Below are positions 22,950 to 34,007 of a DNA stretch of 64,000 nucleotides, in pieces (the stretch's first letter is position 1; every line of letters begins with the position of its first letter). The DNA comes from Dryocosmus kuriphilus (taxonomy: Eukaryota > Arthropoda > Insecta > Hymenoptera > Cynipidae), in NCBI GenBank assembly GCA_038277395.1, contig CM076194.1, forward strand, positions 110,995,765 to 111,059,764. The letters are read 5' to 3'. The position numbers were made by a program, and so were the translations under genes. A model generated the notes under the pieces. That model searched no databases and had not been told where the DNA came from. It worked only from the letters and a program-made list of their open reading frames with translations.

Positions 22950-23851
22950 ATGATTGTACACCGTAAATCGAATAAAGTGTCACGCCGCGGTCATCGAGGT
23001 AAAGGCTTATTAGTAAACAAACTCATCAACAACTTGCCATTTGAGTTGCATTTATCTGGCTATGAATACTGAGGACCAGGTACTAAGCTAGTCAAACGGC
23101 TTGTTAGAGGTGATCCCAGTATCAACCCTCTAAACGCAGCGTGTAAAGAACACGACATTGCGTACTCACGAAATCGTGAGAAAGTTGAAGCGAGAAACGC
23201 TGCAGATCGTGCACTAGCCAGTAAAGCATGGCAGCGGGTTTTTGCTAAAGACGATAGAATTTATGAGAAAGCGGCAGCACTGTCAATAACTAACGTGATG
23301 AATGTTAAAGCGAAACTCGGTATGGGGTTGAAGTGGAGACCCACTTCAGAGAACAAATCCAGTTCAGAGAAGAGGGTGCACGGTTAAAAAAAGAGGAACC
23401 TCAGTTCAAAGAAGAAACTAATAACATTTATAAAGGTTGTGAATGCAACTAAGAAAGAAATGAGGCGAAGTAGTGATGCAAAAGGGGCCGTCAAGGTGCG
23501 CAGGAAGCTGTCAAAAGTGCAGGCAATAAACATCAAGTGAAAAATCCACGTGTTCTGACAATACCCTCGAAAGTCGGTGGTATTTTGCCATTGATTTCAA
23601 TATTTTCTGGACTCAGTGCATTTGGAACTCTTACTAGTGGAGCAGCTGCTGTAGCTAAGGCCGTAAACGATGCTAGCGCAGACAAACAACAACTGGCAGA
23701 GTCGCAATGTCATAAAAAAGCAATGGAGGCTATTGATCTAGGAAAAGGTCTGCACCTAAAACCTTACAGGAAAGGACTGGGACTTCATATGAAACCCTAC
23801 CGAAAAGGGCAGGGACTTCGTCTAAGGCCAGCGTCAAAAAACTTGTACTGA
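22950..23851 (+). pseudogene. Polinton A PLA2/pX-like virion protein
   Basis: The gene is homologous to 42055-42783. It starts at ATG 22950 and contains a parvovirus-VP1-like phospholipase A2 region. The calcium-loop motif that reads YCGPG in copy C has its Cys codon changed to TGA at 23070-23072, a nonsense mutation in the domain's signature. The His-Asp catalytic pair remains readable (ACKEHDIAYS). The middle (about 23330-23530) has frame changes. The C-terminal frame (23537-23851) is open: IPSKVGGILPLISIFSGLSA, AAVAKAVNDASADKQQ and a repeated KPYRKG-LGLH tail longer than in copy C. The tail resembles adenovirus pX/mu-like core peptides. It ends at TGA 23849-23851, directly behind a slippery site. 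Confidence 0.75.
23836..23842 (+). promoter_or_regulatory. Candidate -1 frameshift heptamer A_AAA_AAC, copy A
   Basis: In the pX frame the codons are TCA AAA AAC, so the heptamer A AAA AAC is correctly phased for tandem -1 slippage. Two codons later the pX frame ends (TGA at 23849). Slipping back one base enters the protease frame at CTT GTA CTG AAG. Confidence 0.6.
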
Positions 23852-24175
23852 AGCTACATCGTGCACTCACTGATGCCGATCTGTTGAAGTATCCTAAAGC
23901 TATAAAAATTCCACATTTCTATGGAGTGTTTATGCGTAATCAGCTACCAGTGCCCTGGGTAACTATACAGAAAGATCGGTAATAATGTTCTATACTTTCA
24001 CAGTTTTGGTAATCTTCGTCCACTATCAGATCTTGTTGATTACCTCGGTGTTGGTAGCGTGATAAATAGAATCATGTTAGATATCAGGACTATGACGGTG
24101 TAGAGTGTGGACACTTGCATTCAAAATTTCTATGTGAACAGCTGTATGTAAGAGACAAACACTGTCTATTATAAT
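23842..24175 (+). pseudogene. Polinton A adenain-like cysteine protease
   Basis: This matches the protease at 42816-43238. The readable start is HRALTDADLLKYPKAIKIPH in the -1 frame relative to pX. Compared with copy C, about 45 bases are missing around 23955, removing the segment leading to the catalytic His, and a further base change disrupts the frame near 24060. The Cys region (VECGHLHSKFLCEQLYV) survives near 24110-24150. The intact family protease matures capsid proteins; this copy cannot. Confidence 0.7.
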
Positions 24176-24201
24176 GGCGTTTTTTTTAATTTTATTTATT
24201 T

Positions 24202-24805
24202 TTACTTTTAATTGATTTTTTTTTTGGAAATTAATATTTAATTTTTACTATTTGCACCATTATGTTTTAGTATTTTAACTAAGATGTTTAGTTATTAGGT
24301 TGCCTGAAGGGCGCCAGGTAATTTATTAAAGAAAAACTACCAAAACTTTCACCCACATTTAATTTTACACCCGATGCTACCCAAGTTGCGGTAGAGGGGA
24401 GTAGGTCAGGAGTGACGCTGTGACGGGTGAAATAATCACACTCCACTTCAAGTTACGCATTCACATAGATCACTTATTTATTTCAAATCTACCTTTAAAC
24501 AATTACAATCATACGGGGACTAGCATCCCTCACTATTGTCCGGGGTACGGGCGACCGACGCGTCCCGGCAGCCATTTTAGATATCCGTTACTATCACCGA
24601 TACACATTAAATTTTTATCCAAAAAGAAATAGAATGAGTCACAAGAGAGAGAATCAGACTCAATGGCGGGACCCACCTGGCAATCTTCGACGACCTCGTA
24701 GATCTCCACGTCCACGTCCAACCATTCCCGTACAGTTTTTTGGTTTCTTGCGCTCACTGTGTTCCACAATGGCTTGCCATAGCTCGTCAAGACTCAAGTA
24801 AGTTA
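24202..24805 (-). repeat. LTR-like repeat (copy 1), probable Gypsy-2 3' LTR
   Basis: The segment is about 90% identical by eye to 48575-49170. Shared landmarks are GTTGCCTGAAGGGCGCCAGG, CGGGTGAAATAATCACACTC and CAATGGCGGGACCCACCTGG. Since Gypsy-2 coding sequence lies just to the right on the minus strand, this should be its 3' LTR. The exact TG/CA ends were not fixed; a CA followed by AGTAAGTTA is shared at the right edge. Confidence 0.6.
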
Positions 24806-24995
24806 CATATTTCGTGTTCTGTTCGACGAGAGCTGACGAAGCAGAATTCTATCAAAAACAAGGGTCATTCGGCGCGAAGTACCGGACGGTCGAACCACGC
24901 AATTTAAAGTCCCTGGCTAGTGTCAGGGCTGGGGAGCTCGAGTCCCATGCTATTACCGCTCCAACCCTGGGACTGCCAAGTGGAGATTCTTAACT

Positions 24996-25902
24996 CTAGA
25001 GGCGGCACACGCCAATCGGATATTCATACGCTAGAGTTGACACACGTCTACTTTCCTCACTCAGAGGGATTTGATGATAGGCTTTATTCAAATCCAGGGT
25101 TGAGATATATCGGGCCAAATTTAAGCGATCCAATATTTCCGCCATGAACGGTATTGGATAAGCATCCTTCATTGACTTCTCGAAAGTCAATGCAGAGACG
25201 ATAATTACCGTCCGGCTTACGAGCCATTACTACCGGACTACACCACTCGCTATTGGATGGCTCAATGAGATCCTGCTCGATTAATAAATTAGTTTCCTCA
25301 ATCAACACGTCACACACCTTAGGTGACATCCGATGATTCCGTTGCCTGATAGGTGCATTCCCCTGAATGTCAATCACGTGCTCAACAAACTTAGCAGCGG
25401 CTAACTTATCAGGGTTCGGTTTAATCATGCTCTTCAAGAACTGATCTAACCTAACTTTCTCCGCTTCCTCCAGCAACGCAATGCCTTTGCAAGTATCGAT
25501 ATCTTCCTCGCCCGCGAGACCAAACGCAAATTTTATGATTGGCTCGTCAGCCAACCACAACTGCCTGTCACGCAAGTGTAAGACGAAACCGAACTTTTCC
25601 ACAAAGTCGATGTCTAGTACGCAAGTATCTGTCAAACCAGGTATGATCTTAAAATTGATTGAATGAGTAGTTCCTGAGAAAGTGGCGGGCAGACATGCCT
25701 TGCCAATAACAGCCTCAATCGTGCCGTTGGCCATCATGACAGCACGCGCCTTCGAATAATCGATTTTATAACCACCGGTTATACCGGTGTCTACCAATGA
25801 GTGGATTTTGGTACCCCCTACGTCGATATCGATGTAAGGTCGCGCGTTGGTACCGATACCTGCTAGTAGATCCTGTGCAACTCCAGGAGCATTACTATTC
25901 AC
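24996..25902 (-). pseudogene. Gypsy-2 protease and start of reverse transcriptase
   Basis: The 272-residue frame at 25902-25084 begins with an aspartic protease: IDIDVGGTKIHSLVDTGITG carries the active-site DTG, and VLDIDFVEKFG the C-terminal protease motif. RT follows with IEPSNSEWCSPVVMARKPDG and YRLCIDFREVN. A frameshift near 25090-25190 leads to a second frame (25190-24996) with ISTLDLNKAYHQIPL, the next RT block with the first catalytic Asp. The palm YxDD box and everything after it are absent. The family processes Gag-Pol and copies RNA; this remnant cannot. Confidence 0.8.
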
Positions 25903-26279
25903 CTGAATTGTCGGTCCTTGAACAGCTGAAAACTCAGTAAGTCTAGAGTTCAGAGCCGGAAGAGATTTGTAGCGACGGATTGAAGTATGAGAGCGAGTGA
26001 AAAACTGAGTTCCCGAAATACCGTTGATGAGTGAGGTTCGGGGACATACATTCCCCGACTCAGTAGTTGAATGTGATTTATTTTCAATTGATTCCCGTTG
26101 GGTTTCCGAACTAATTTCCGGAGTTGACGTAGGTTGAGTTTCGGAAAGTAAACTCTGAATTAGATCGGGTTAAGATTCTGAATGAGAAGTCGAATCTGAG
26201 GAAATCGATTCGGTTGAGAATTCTTCAATAGAAGAGGGAGGGGTCTGCCTTGGAGTGAAAGGAGTGGCATCGACCCTTA

Positions 26280-28363
26280 AATTGCCCTCCCTCACTGGTT
26301 TCTCTGACAATACGCAGAATCACAACTTAGCTTTACTTGGCCGTGCTTTCCAGAATTGTGGCAAAACTTGACCCAACGATCCTTACAGCGCACAGTGGGG
26401 AAAAATGGACAAAACTCTGCCAACGTCACAATCCTGGATACACCTCGGTAAAATTTTTAAAAAAATACTCGGGACAACTCAATCTAAATGTTCACCTGCA
26501 GCCAGGTCATTCCTATGTAATAATCCTGCGTAATACTATACTGAATGTCAAGTATTCTGCGCGTTTATTTCAAAAGTCAGTAAAACAGGTATCCTCTCGA
26601 AAAATGAAGTTGATCAAAAACTCAACAATAAGATTCCAGTATAATTGTACATTCTCATTACAAATTTGAAACAACACAACTCTGATGTTAAAAAACTACT
26701 GTAAAAAACGCAATGCTGATAATAACATACAACCTCAAACTCACAAACCCCAAGCCCACAAACCCCAAGGCCTGGTCGCAGGTGAACATTTATATTGAGT
26801 TGTCCCGAGTATTTTTAAAAAATTTTTACCGAGGCGTATCCAGAATTGTGACGGCAGAATTTTGTCCATTTTTCCCCACTGTGCAGCGCCGCCAAGTATG
26901 GTCGTCCCCTGTGCAACTGAAACAAGGGGGCTGAGATTTAGGTTGTTTTCCTTTCTTAGGTGGCGTTGGAGATGAATTTGTCCTATCCCGACATTGAGTA
27001 TTATCCTCTTTAGGAGTCTGTCTATTGTTCTTAGATCCATCATTCGATCGTGGTTTCCCCTCTGAAGTGGATTTGGTATTCATTTTGTCTACCAGTTTAG
27101 TCAGAGTGCCAATGAGGACCTCGAGCGATGAAGAATTACCGCTTGAGGCAGCAAAGTTTGTTTGTATATATGATTCACCCACTGGTCCTCCCTTCCTGGA
27201 ATAGGCCAACTCCGGGAAAAATGAGTCTTCCGGACTGGGTGGTACCCTCTTTTCACGATCGGAGCTATTTATCCGCTCAATATCAGTGGCTAGCTTAGCC
27301 AACTGATTATAGTCAATGAATTCGAAACTGCGAATAGACCTTTGAAGGTCAGGTCTCAAATTTCGGTAAGCCCCATCCATTTGTTCCTTCATAGTTACCG
27401 GGCGTTAGAATTTAAGGTAAAGATCTTGTAAACTAATTAAGAAGTCGGATGTCCTTTCATCCGGACCTTGGTACCGAGTGGCCACCTGTTCCTCTAGGCG
27501 CCACTGATAATTAATATCGTCGTACATTTGAAGGAATGCCGATTTGAACTGCTGGCAGGTGGGCCAGGCATGAGCATTATCCCGGAACCACTGTAAAGGC
27601 AATTTATCGAGGATAAAAGGGATTCCTATCATCAATTCCTCGCCAGCTAACCCAGAAACCGATCGTCCCTCCTCTACTCGCCTTAGGAAATTTTCGGCCT
27701 TGTCTCATTATCACCGGTGAATAATATTCCCCAATTCATAACAATCTTATCTAAAGACCTATGAAATGAGCGGTGATTCCGCTGCTGGGTACTAGGAGAT
27801 CTACTCTCGCCACTTAGGTTAGGTGGCGTGATAAGTGTCGAATGGTTGGGCCATACTGCTCTCAGAGAAACTAACCCTGGATTTGAATAGGGTGGTACTG
27901 ACGTAAATGATTGACTTAGGGTGTTCGAGATTTTAGCACCTGACTGGAGAGGCGTTGATGCTATGAAGTGTGAACCCCTAGCAGAGGATGCCCTTCCACG
28001 GTCACGTCCTGATTGGTGACATATCCCAGGGGGCTCTGACGCGACGTTTGAGTCCAATCGGTAATCCACATACTGCGAAAAAGGCGCGAATTGGGTATTT
28101 CCCAATTCCGTTTCATTTCGACTTAATTGACCGGATTCCGCTCCCGAATTCTGAGGTAACGATGAGGATACTTGCATCTGTGATTCCCCTAACCGTAAAC
28201 GAAGGGAACTGTAAGTTGACCGGGCCCCCTTCGACATGGGTAGCATTACTAATCCCTTGAAAGGTAACACCTGGTGGTCTATTGACCATACTGATGGTGA
28301 GTGAATTGAGGGGTGGATTTCACCTCTCTCTAGCCCCAAGGCTAGCGGCTGTAGAATGCTCAC
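26280..28363 (-). pseudogene. Gypsy-2 gag, interrupted by a Transib-like MITE
   Basis: Four blocks are readable. The N-terminal block (28363-27683) is Ser/Pro-rich with no recognised domain. The capsid block (27635-27405) has PFILDKLPLQWFRDNAHAWP and LEEQVATRYQGPDERTSDFL, the Gypsy retrotransposon-gag fold. The third block (27392-26884) ends in a knuckle, CFSCTGDDHTWRRC. The fourth, beyond the MITE (26390 to about 26280), continues KDRWVKFCHN in frame once the insertion is skipped, giving a second knuckle half. 25903-26280 encodes a Ser/Glu/Thr-rich linker with stops. The protein would build the element's particle; stop codons separate the blocks. Confidence 0.75.
26391..26883. mobile_element. 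Transib-like MITE with RSS-type heptamer ends
   Basis: The element has inverted repeats of about 119 bp beginning CACAGTGGGGAAAAATGGAC and is flanked by an exact 5-bp duplication CAGCG (26386-26390 and 26884-26888). Transib elements, relatives of RAG1, have CAC-starting ends and GC-rich 5-bp duplications, so that family is the best fit. It sits inside Gypsy-2 gag and has no coding capacity. Confidence 0.75.
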
Positions 28364-28373
28364 TAAGTCAGAG

Positions 28374-29829
28374 GTCGGAAACAGAAAGGGCGTATAACTG
28401 AAAACTCGTGGATAAGTATTGTCCGCGGGACTATTTTTAAAAATATCTCGAATTCAAATTTTGATGGTTGATACTTGTAGAGCTCTTTCTAGCGCATCTT
28501 TTTCCCATCTGAACAATATTTCTATTTTTTTCGTTTCCGAGTTATTTACAAAAAAAGGCATTTTAGGCGAAAACAAATTTGATTAGTTTTTTGACTTCAA
28601 CTCGCGAAATCTTCGTCTGGTTTTAATATTTTCTTTTTCAAATTTTTATGCAACATTCTTGAAGGTATTCTACGAGTAGTGAGATGTTGGCGAAGTGTAA
28701 AACAATTTTCAGGGCCGTACAATGAATTTTTGAAAAAAAAGTTCCTTAAATCTCAAATTTAAAAACAGGGCAGTGAGGAAGTTTTTTAATATAGATGTTT
28801 GAGAAAACTCACAGCGAGAAAGTTGTTCCTTATGAGTCAAGGAAGTTTTTTGGAAAGTTTTAGCTGTCTATCTATTAAGGTGGCTGAATTAGAACGACTT
28901 TTTCATCTATTAAAATCCGCAAAGTGGCCCGGCGAGCAGTCTGGTGCGCTCGCACGCATGCATGCGTGCTCGTTGACTTTGACTAATACCAAGTTCTTCG
29001 AAGTTACATAATTCTAGATATTGTTTGTAGCTATTGTCAACATACCATTATGTGTACAAATTTCAACTGGCTAATATAACAATAAAGTATAATTTTGTAG
29101 ATATTTTTGATTAAATTAAGAAACAAATATTCTTATTAAATAAATTTTTATATTTTTTATCTTAAACAAGTTAGTATAATAAAAGAACATATTATATACA
29201 TTATGTATAAAGTAAATAATATGATATTAAAAAGAATGAACTCAAAAGCAGTTTTCTGTTTATTCGAACTTCTTTTTATTTTTTGCATTCTCTCGCTTTT
29301 CTACGTTCACATTTATCTGATGGAGTAATCTATTTTTTAGTTTTATTTTCTTGAAATTCTTTTTGCGCCTTTACTTTACTATCTTTCCTATTTATCGATT
29401 TTCTTGTCTCTAGTTTCTAATTCTCTTTATTTTCCTGCTTTAATAACCCTCTTGTTTTTGTTTATTATTTTTCTTCTTTTTTAATTTCGATCTTTTTGAC
29501 TTTATTTCCAGCTTTTGCAAAATGTTCAGTAAATTTTTTTTTTGGGCTCAAATATTTTGAAAAGAAAATATTAAAACCCGACGAACATTTCGCGAGTTGA
29601 AGTCAAAAAACTAATTAATTTTTTTTTGTTGCGAAAAATGATGCCTTTTTTTGTAAACAATTCGGAAACGAAAAGGAATAGAAATATTTTTCAAATGGGA
29701 AAAAGATGCGCTAGAAAGAGCTCTACAAGCATCAATTATCAAAATTTTAATTCGAGACATTTTCAAAAATAGTCCCGCGGACAATACTTATCCGCGAGTT
29801 TTCAGTTATACGCCCTTTCTGCTTCCGAC
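28374..29829. mobile_element. Long-TIR DNA element family F, copy 2 (complete)
   Basis: Terminal inverted repeats of about 265 bp (28374-28640 and 29560-29829) begin GTCGGAAACAGAAAGGGCG. The interior holds the block shared with copy 1 (28799-29011, frame KGSFLESFSCLSIKVAELER) and a T-rich block (29221-29540). A TCA flank may be a 3-bp target duplication. The insertion falls between Gypsy-2 gag and the Polinton polymerase fragment. There is no recognised transposase; it is probably non-autonomous. Confidence 0.8.
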
Positions 29830-29959
29830 TTCTCAATTATTCGCGAGTTCAAGCTTGAAATGTCCGATGGATGAGGATGCAGCCTGGGATCAACCTTGGA
29901 AATGTGAGGTGATGACGTCATAATCGAGCGCGTATAACACGCTACCGAAGATGGGTAAT

Positions 29960-32131
29960 TGCTAATCACCGTTCGAGAAGAACCAGATTTCTGTGAATGT
30001 CTACGGCCTTACTAAGAAGAGTGAAAATAAATTCACAGTGGTGCCTCTTCACCTCACCTCACCAAAAAGAGATACGCACGTAAATCTTCTTCGTGTGGAG
30101 AAAGATTATGTTTGTGTGGATGGTGAAGAAGAAGAAGAAGGACCAAGAACCGTCAACTTCCACTACGTATGGATTAAGGATTTATCCCGATTAGTCTCCA
30201 GGCAACTGTCAAAAAATTGCAGAAAAAAGCTCATTTGTGACCGGTGCTTGCACTACTTTATCAAAATGGAAAAACTGGAAGCACACACCGAAGATTGTGT
30301 AAAACTAAATGACTGCAGAGTGATGCTTTAGAACCCGGGAGGAACATTGTTGAATTTAAGAACTTTAAGAATCGAGAGCGAGCTCCTTTCATCATATATG
30401 CGGATTGTGAGGCCCTTTTAATACCCGTAAATGATGAAGGAGCAGAAAGAACCTCGAATACTGAGGTCTTTGAAAGACACGAGGTCTTCAATATTGGCTA
30501 CATGCTCAAGTGCAGTTATGATGAAAAACTGTCCTTTTACGAGTCATGTCCGGACGATGTTGAACCGGCAAAGTGGTTTGCTGACCAGTTGCTCAAAATT
30601 GACCAGAAATGTGACAAGATTTTGGCATCTCCAGTTCCAATGCAAAAATTGTCATTTGAGGAACAAGTAGCTTTTATAGATGCCAAAACTTGTCACATTT
30701 GTCAGAAGGCACTACATTCTCCAATGAAGAAGGTACATGATCATTGTCACTTGACAGGTAAGTACCGTGGTCCTGCGTATGAGCATTGCAACTTATCATA
30801 TGAGGACTCAAACACTATACCTGTTGTGTTTTATAATCTGAGTGGGTATGCCGCTCACTTTATCATTCGTGACATTGCCACACAATTTGAGGGAAGAGTT
30901 AAAGTTCTTGCACTCAATAAGGAGAAATACCTTTCATTCACAAAGTACGTTCGGGAAACTTAGTTAAAATTCAGATTCATAGATTCATTTAGATTCATGG
31001 CCTTTTCCCTAGAAAAGTTAGCGTCATACCTCACTCAGTATAAAATTGTCAGTGCAGTGTTTGCCGGTGTTGAGAGGGAGAAAATTGAGCTCCTCACGAG
31101 GAAGGGTGTTCTGCCCTATGAATACCTGGACTCCAGGGACAGACTCAATGAAACCGAGCTTCCACCAAAAAAAAAATTTTACAGCACACTGAATGATTCG
31201 GCAATATCGGACGAAGATTATGCATATGCACAACAGTTATGGTGTGCATTTAACATCAAGATACTCGGCCAGTACGTCAGTCTGTATATGAAAACTGACG
31301 TTCTGCTTTTGGCTGATATTTTTTAAAGCTTCCGAGAACAGTGTCTCGAGGCTTACGACTTGAATCCAGCACACTACTACACCACTCCTGGCTTGACATG
31401 GGATGCCATGCTCAAATATTCAAAGGTAAGATTAGAACTCCTCACCGATGTTGATATGCTGTTGATGATTGAGCAAGTCAAAAGGGGTGGAGTAAGTCAA
31501 TGCTCCAACCGTTATGACATTGCCAATAACAAATACATGCCAGCGTTCAACAAAGAGGGGGGGATCATCTTCATTGAATATTTAGACGCAACTAACCTGA
31601 ATGGTTGGGCGATGGAGCAGCCCCTTCCTTACGGTTGATTTGAGTGGGTTACGAATTTGAAAAATTTTGATTTCAACATTCCAGACGATTCACCCTTTGT
31701 CTACATTCTGTAAGTAGATTTGGATTATCCCGCGGAACTTCATGAAAAGCACAATGACTTGTCGTTTTGCCCAACACACTTGAATCCACCGGGGTCCAGC
31801 CAGGAGAAGCTCCTAACTACCTTCCTGCCGAAACGAAAGTACGTTCTCCATTATCGTGCTCTGAAAAATGTATTAGCCCATGGATTGGAACTTGGCAAAA
31901 TTCATAGAGTCTTGAAATTCAATCAATCCACATGGTTGAAAAGTTACATTGATTTTAATACTGCATTGAGGACTAACGCTAAAAACGAGTTTGAAAAGAA
32001 CCTCTTCAAACTCATGAATAATGCAGTTTACGGAAAGACAATGGAGAACGTACGAAAATACGTTAATGTGAAACTCGTGACAAAGTGGGAGGGTAGGTAT
32101 GGAGCAGAAGCCCTTATAGCCCGACTCAATT
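29960..32131 (+). pseudogene. Polinton protein-primed DNA polymerase B fragment
   Basis: Family B polymerase of Polintons, which copies the element DNA by protein priming. Blocks in order: N-terminal HYVWIKDLSRLVSRQL with zinc motif CDRCLHYFIKMEKLEAH (29993-30331); CHICQKALHSPMKKVHDHCH and the exonuclease motif LSGYAAHFII (30502-30963), where the usual Asp of GYDAHF is Ala; LYMKTDVLLLADIF (30997-31326); PAHYYTTPGLTWDAMLKYSK and motif A region IFIEYLDATNLNGWAM (31360-31638); motif B FEKNLFKLMNNAVYGKTMEN (31720-32133). Motif C (DTDS) and the thumb are missing because the R4-like element starts at about 32134. Blocks are separated by stops or frameshifts, and the first residues are also lost. 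Confidence 0.88.
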
Positions 32132-32330
32132 AATATAATAATATTTCGAGCGGTGGACAACACACACAACTACACAAACGTACACGGACATACACGACAC
32201 GATAGCGAACATAATAATAACAATAATAACAAGAACAAAAATAAATAAAAGTCACAAGACATGATAATAAAACTCTGTCAACAAAATTTTTTTTAAATAT
32301 TAAAAATGCATAACGTGGGGTTGTCACCTT

Positions 32331-33494
32331 TTAAAGTGTACCTGGGATAGCCTTTTTTACAGAGGACGATTTGTCGCTATCATTGGTAACGCCCGTAAAA
32401 CTCCGGACGATGCGGCAGGTGTTAAGCAATATCGCCTTTTGTATAAGATGTAAAAATTTCCCAGCTCCCAGGTTTTCCAAGTGCTGGATGCATCTCACGT
32501 GAACGTTCCCTGTGGAGGAGATTACTACCGGGTGAAGGGTGACCTTCACCCTCCACACGGCCATGATCTCCTGCCGCAACTCCGCATACTTCTGGATCTT
32601 CTCAGTGTATCGAAGTTGGATATTGTGGTTTAAGGGAACACTAATGTCAATAATTCTGACATGTTCGTCATGTTTGTTCCACCAGAGGACGTTTGGGCGA
32701 TTATGCCTGACCAGGTGGTCTGTCAGGATAGTCCTGTCCCAGTAGAGGAGATGATGTTCGTTCTCTAGTACTCTTACAGGGGAGTATTTATAATAAGGCT
32801 TACGTTCCTCTAGCAAGCCAAGATTTAGAGCAATCTGTTGGTGGATAATCCCTGCAGCATCATTGTATCTGTGGGTATATTCTTGCGAGGCAAGCATCGT
32901 ACAGCCATCAATTATGTGCTCGATTGTCTCATTTGTATTACCACAGAGGCGGCATTTATCAATGACCGCCTTAACATTGAGGACATGCTTTTGGTAGTTC
33001 CTCGTGTTCATTACTCGATCTTGGATAGCAATAACGAACCCCTCCGTTTCCGGAAAGAGTTCTCCACGCTTTAGCCAGAGGTTTGAAGCATTAGTATCTA
33101 CGCATGGAAGATCTAGTATTTGAGGCTGCTTTCCAAGCAGTTGCTTACCACGCCATTGAGCATTAAGCTTTTCTACAGTTAGGTGTCCGATGTTTTGGTA
33201 ATCAGCAACTGCAAGCTTAAGAGGGGTGTACAGGTCTACTCTACAGATTTAGTCGAAGGGCGGGATATTCGTCCTGTTGAGGAAGTATTCGCGTAGCTGT
33301 GTAACCTGTGAGTCACAAAGCCGTCGAACGTCCAAAACCCCTCTACCCCCAAGCTTGCGTGTTAGGACTATTCTCTCCACAGCCGTCCTCTCGTGATGCA
33401 TCCAATGCTCAGATATTTTCACGCAGATGATACGGTTTAAAGCCTCAAGGTCTATTTCAAACCACAATAATAACCCAAAGGAGCGAAGAGGCAA
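32331..33494 (-). pseudogene. R4-like C-terminal part: thumb, CCHC and endonuclease
   Basis: The block 33494-33249 encodes IDLEALNRIICVKISEHWMH and TRKLGGRGVLDVRRL, which follow RT in R4/Dong proteins. The block 33011-32331 has the zinc motif CRLCGNTNETIEHIIDGC and then RHNRPNVLWWNKHDEHVRII with DISVPLNHN, matching the PD..(D/E)XK-like endonuclease of the R4 group; the usual PD reads PN here, so a catalytic Asp may be missing. The enzyme nicks the target to start target-primed reverse transcription. The blocks are in different frames across about 33012-33248. Confidence 0.75.
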
Positions 33495-33588
33495 GATGTA
33501 AAGTCCTCAAAAATTGTTTAACGTCCGGGAAGGATAATTAGGTATTGAGAAAATCAACGCATCCAGACCAATTTGATATATATTTAAT

Positions 33589-33622
33589 GACGTTTCGTCA
33601 CTCGGCCGAGCGACCTCATCAG
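33589..33622 (-). ncRNA. Hammerhead ribozyme-like core, left arm
   Basis: On the minus strand CTGATGAG is followed by a 7-bp stem with GGCC loop (GTCGCTC/GAGTGAC) and then GAAACGTC. This is the hammerhead core order. One extra G sits between CTGATGA and the stem compared with the canonical motif. It is identical to the right-arm copy. Confidence 0.5.
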
Positions 33623-33925
33623 ATAAGTAAGAAAAACGAAATATTATTGTAATTAAAGTTGGAGTTAAGTTGGAGTACTCAGCATCCTTCACCATGGAGA
33701 GGTACACTTTGTGCCTCTCCAACAAAACAAAAGAAATTTTATTATTTAACCTTTCACAATTATGTTTTTCTACAAAATTTTTAACAACAAATCCGTTTAT
33801 CATTACTTCTCAAGTGAGGATGCTGAGTACAAAATTTCCATTTTCTTTATGTCATCCATACAATTAAAATCTCATACAATTTTAACTCCAACTTTAATTA
33901 CAATAATATTTCGTTTCTTACTTAT

Positions 33926-33959
33926 CTGATGAGGTCGCTCGGCCGAGTGACGAAACGTC
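33926..33959 (+). ncRNA. Hammerhead ribozyme-like core, right arm
   Basis: CTGATGA at 33926-33932, a stem-loop GTCGCTC-GGCC-GAGTGAC and GAAACGTC ending at 33959. Stem II is complete with one G-U pair. Stem III would be very short, as in minimal type I hammerheads of Penelope elements. The same one-base excess is seen as in the left arm, so self-cleavage is uncertain. Confidence 0.5.
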
Positions 33960-34007
33960 ATTAAATATATATCAAATTGGTCTGGATGCGTTGATTTTCT
34001 CAATACC

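Larger units (their letters stand above)
22486..24175. mobile_element. Polinton/Maverick fragment A
   Basis: The segment is collinear with 41597-43235 of the larger Polinton: part of the packaging ATPase (minus), the divergent promoter, the PLA2/pX gene and the protease (plus). It ends at the protease C-terminus and is followed by a Gypsy LTR from 24202. No Polinton ends are present, so this is an internal fragment left by deletion or by flanking insertions. It is more decayed than segment C but keeps a better TATA box and a longer pX tail. Confidence 0.85.
24202..28373 (-). mobile_element. Decayed Ty3/Gypsy retrotransposon (Gypsy-2)
   Basis: On the minus strand: gag (28363 to about 26280, interrupted by a MITE), protease plus N-terminal RT (25902-24996), then a large deletion removing most of RT, RNase H and integrase, followed by the LTR-like repeat. 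24806-24995 holds unassigned element sequence. The upstream end is cut at 28373 by the family F element, so no 5' LTR is seen. Confidence 0.8.
33484..34007. mobile_element. Palindromic insertion with hammerhead-like cores (Penelope-like?)
   Basis: The insertion splits the R4-like ORF and is bounded by an exact 13-bp direct repeat TAACCCAAAGGAG (33471-33483 and 34008-34020). Inverted arms at about 33539-33668 and 33882-34009 are nearly perfect complements, with inner arms at 33675-33697 and 33808-33825. A 55-bp tail (33484-33538) lies only on the left. Each arm contains a hammerhead-like core. Hammerhead ribozymes are known from Penelope-like retroelement terminal repeats, and variable-length duplications and one-sided tails also fit that group. 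No coding sequence is present. Confidence 0.6.

Noticed and set aside
33507..33803. ORF inside the palindromic insertion
   Set aside because: It spans inverted-repeat arms and the hammerhead-like stem; no protein similarity.
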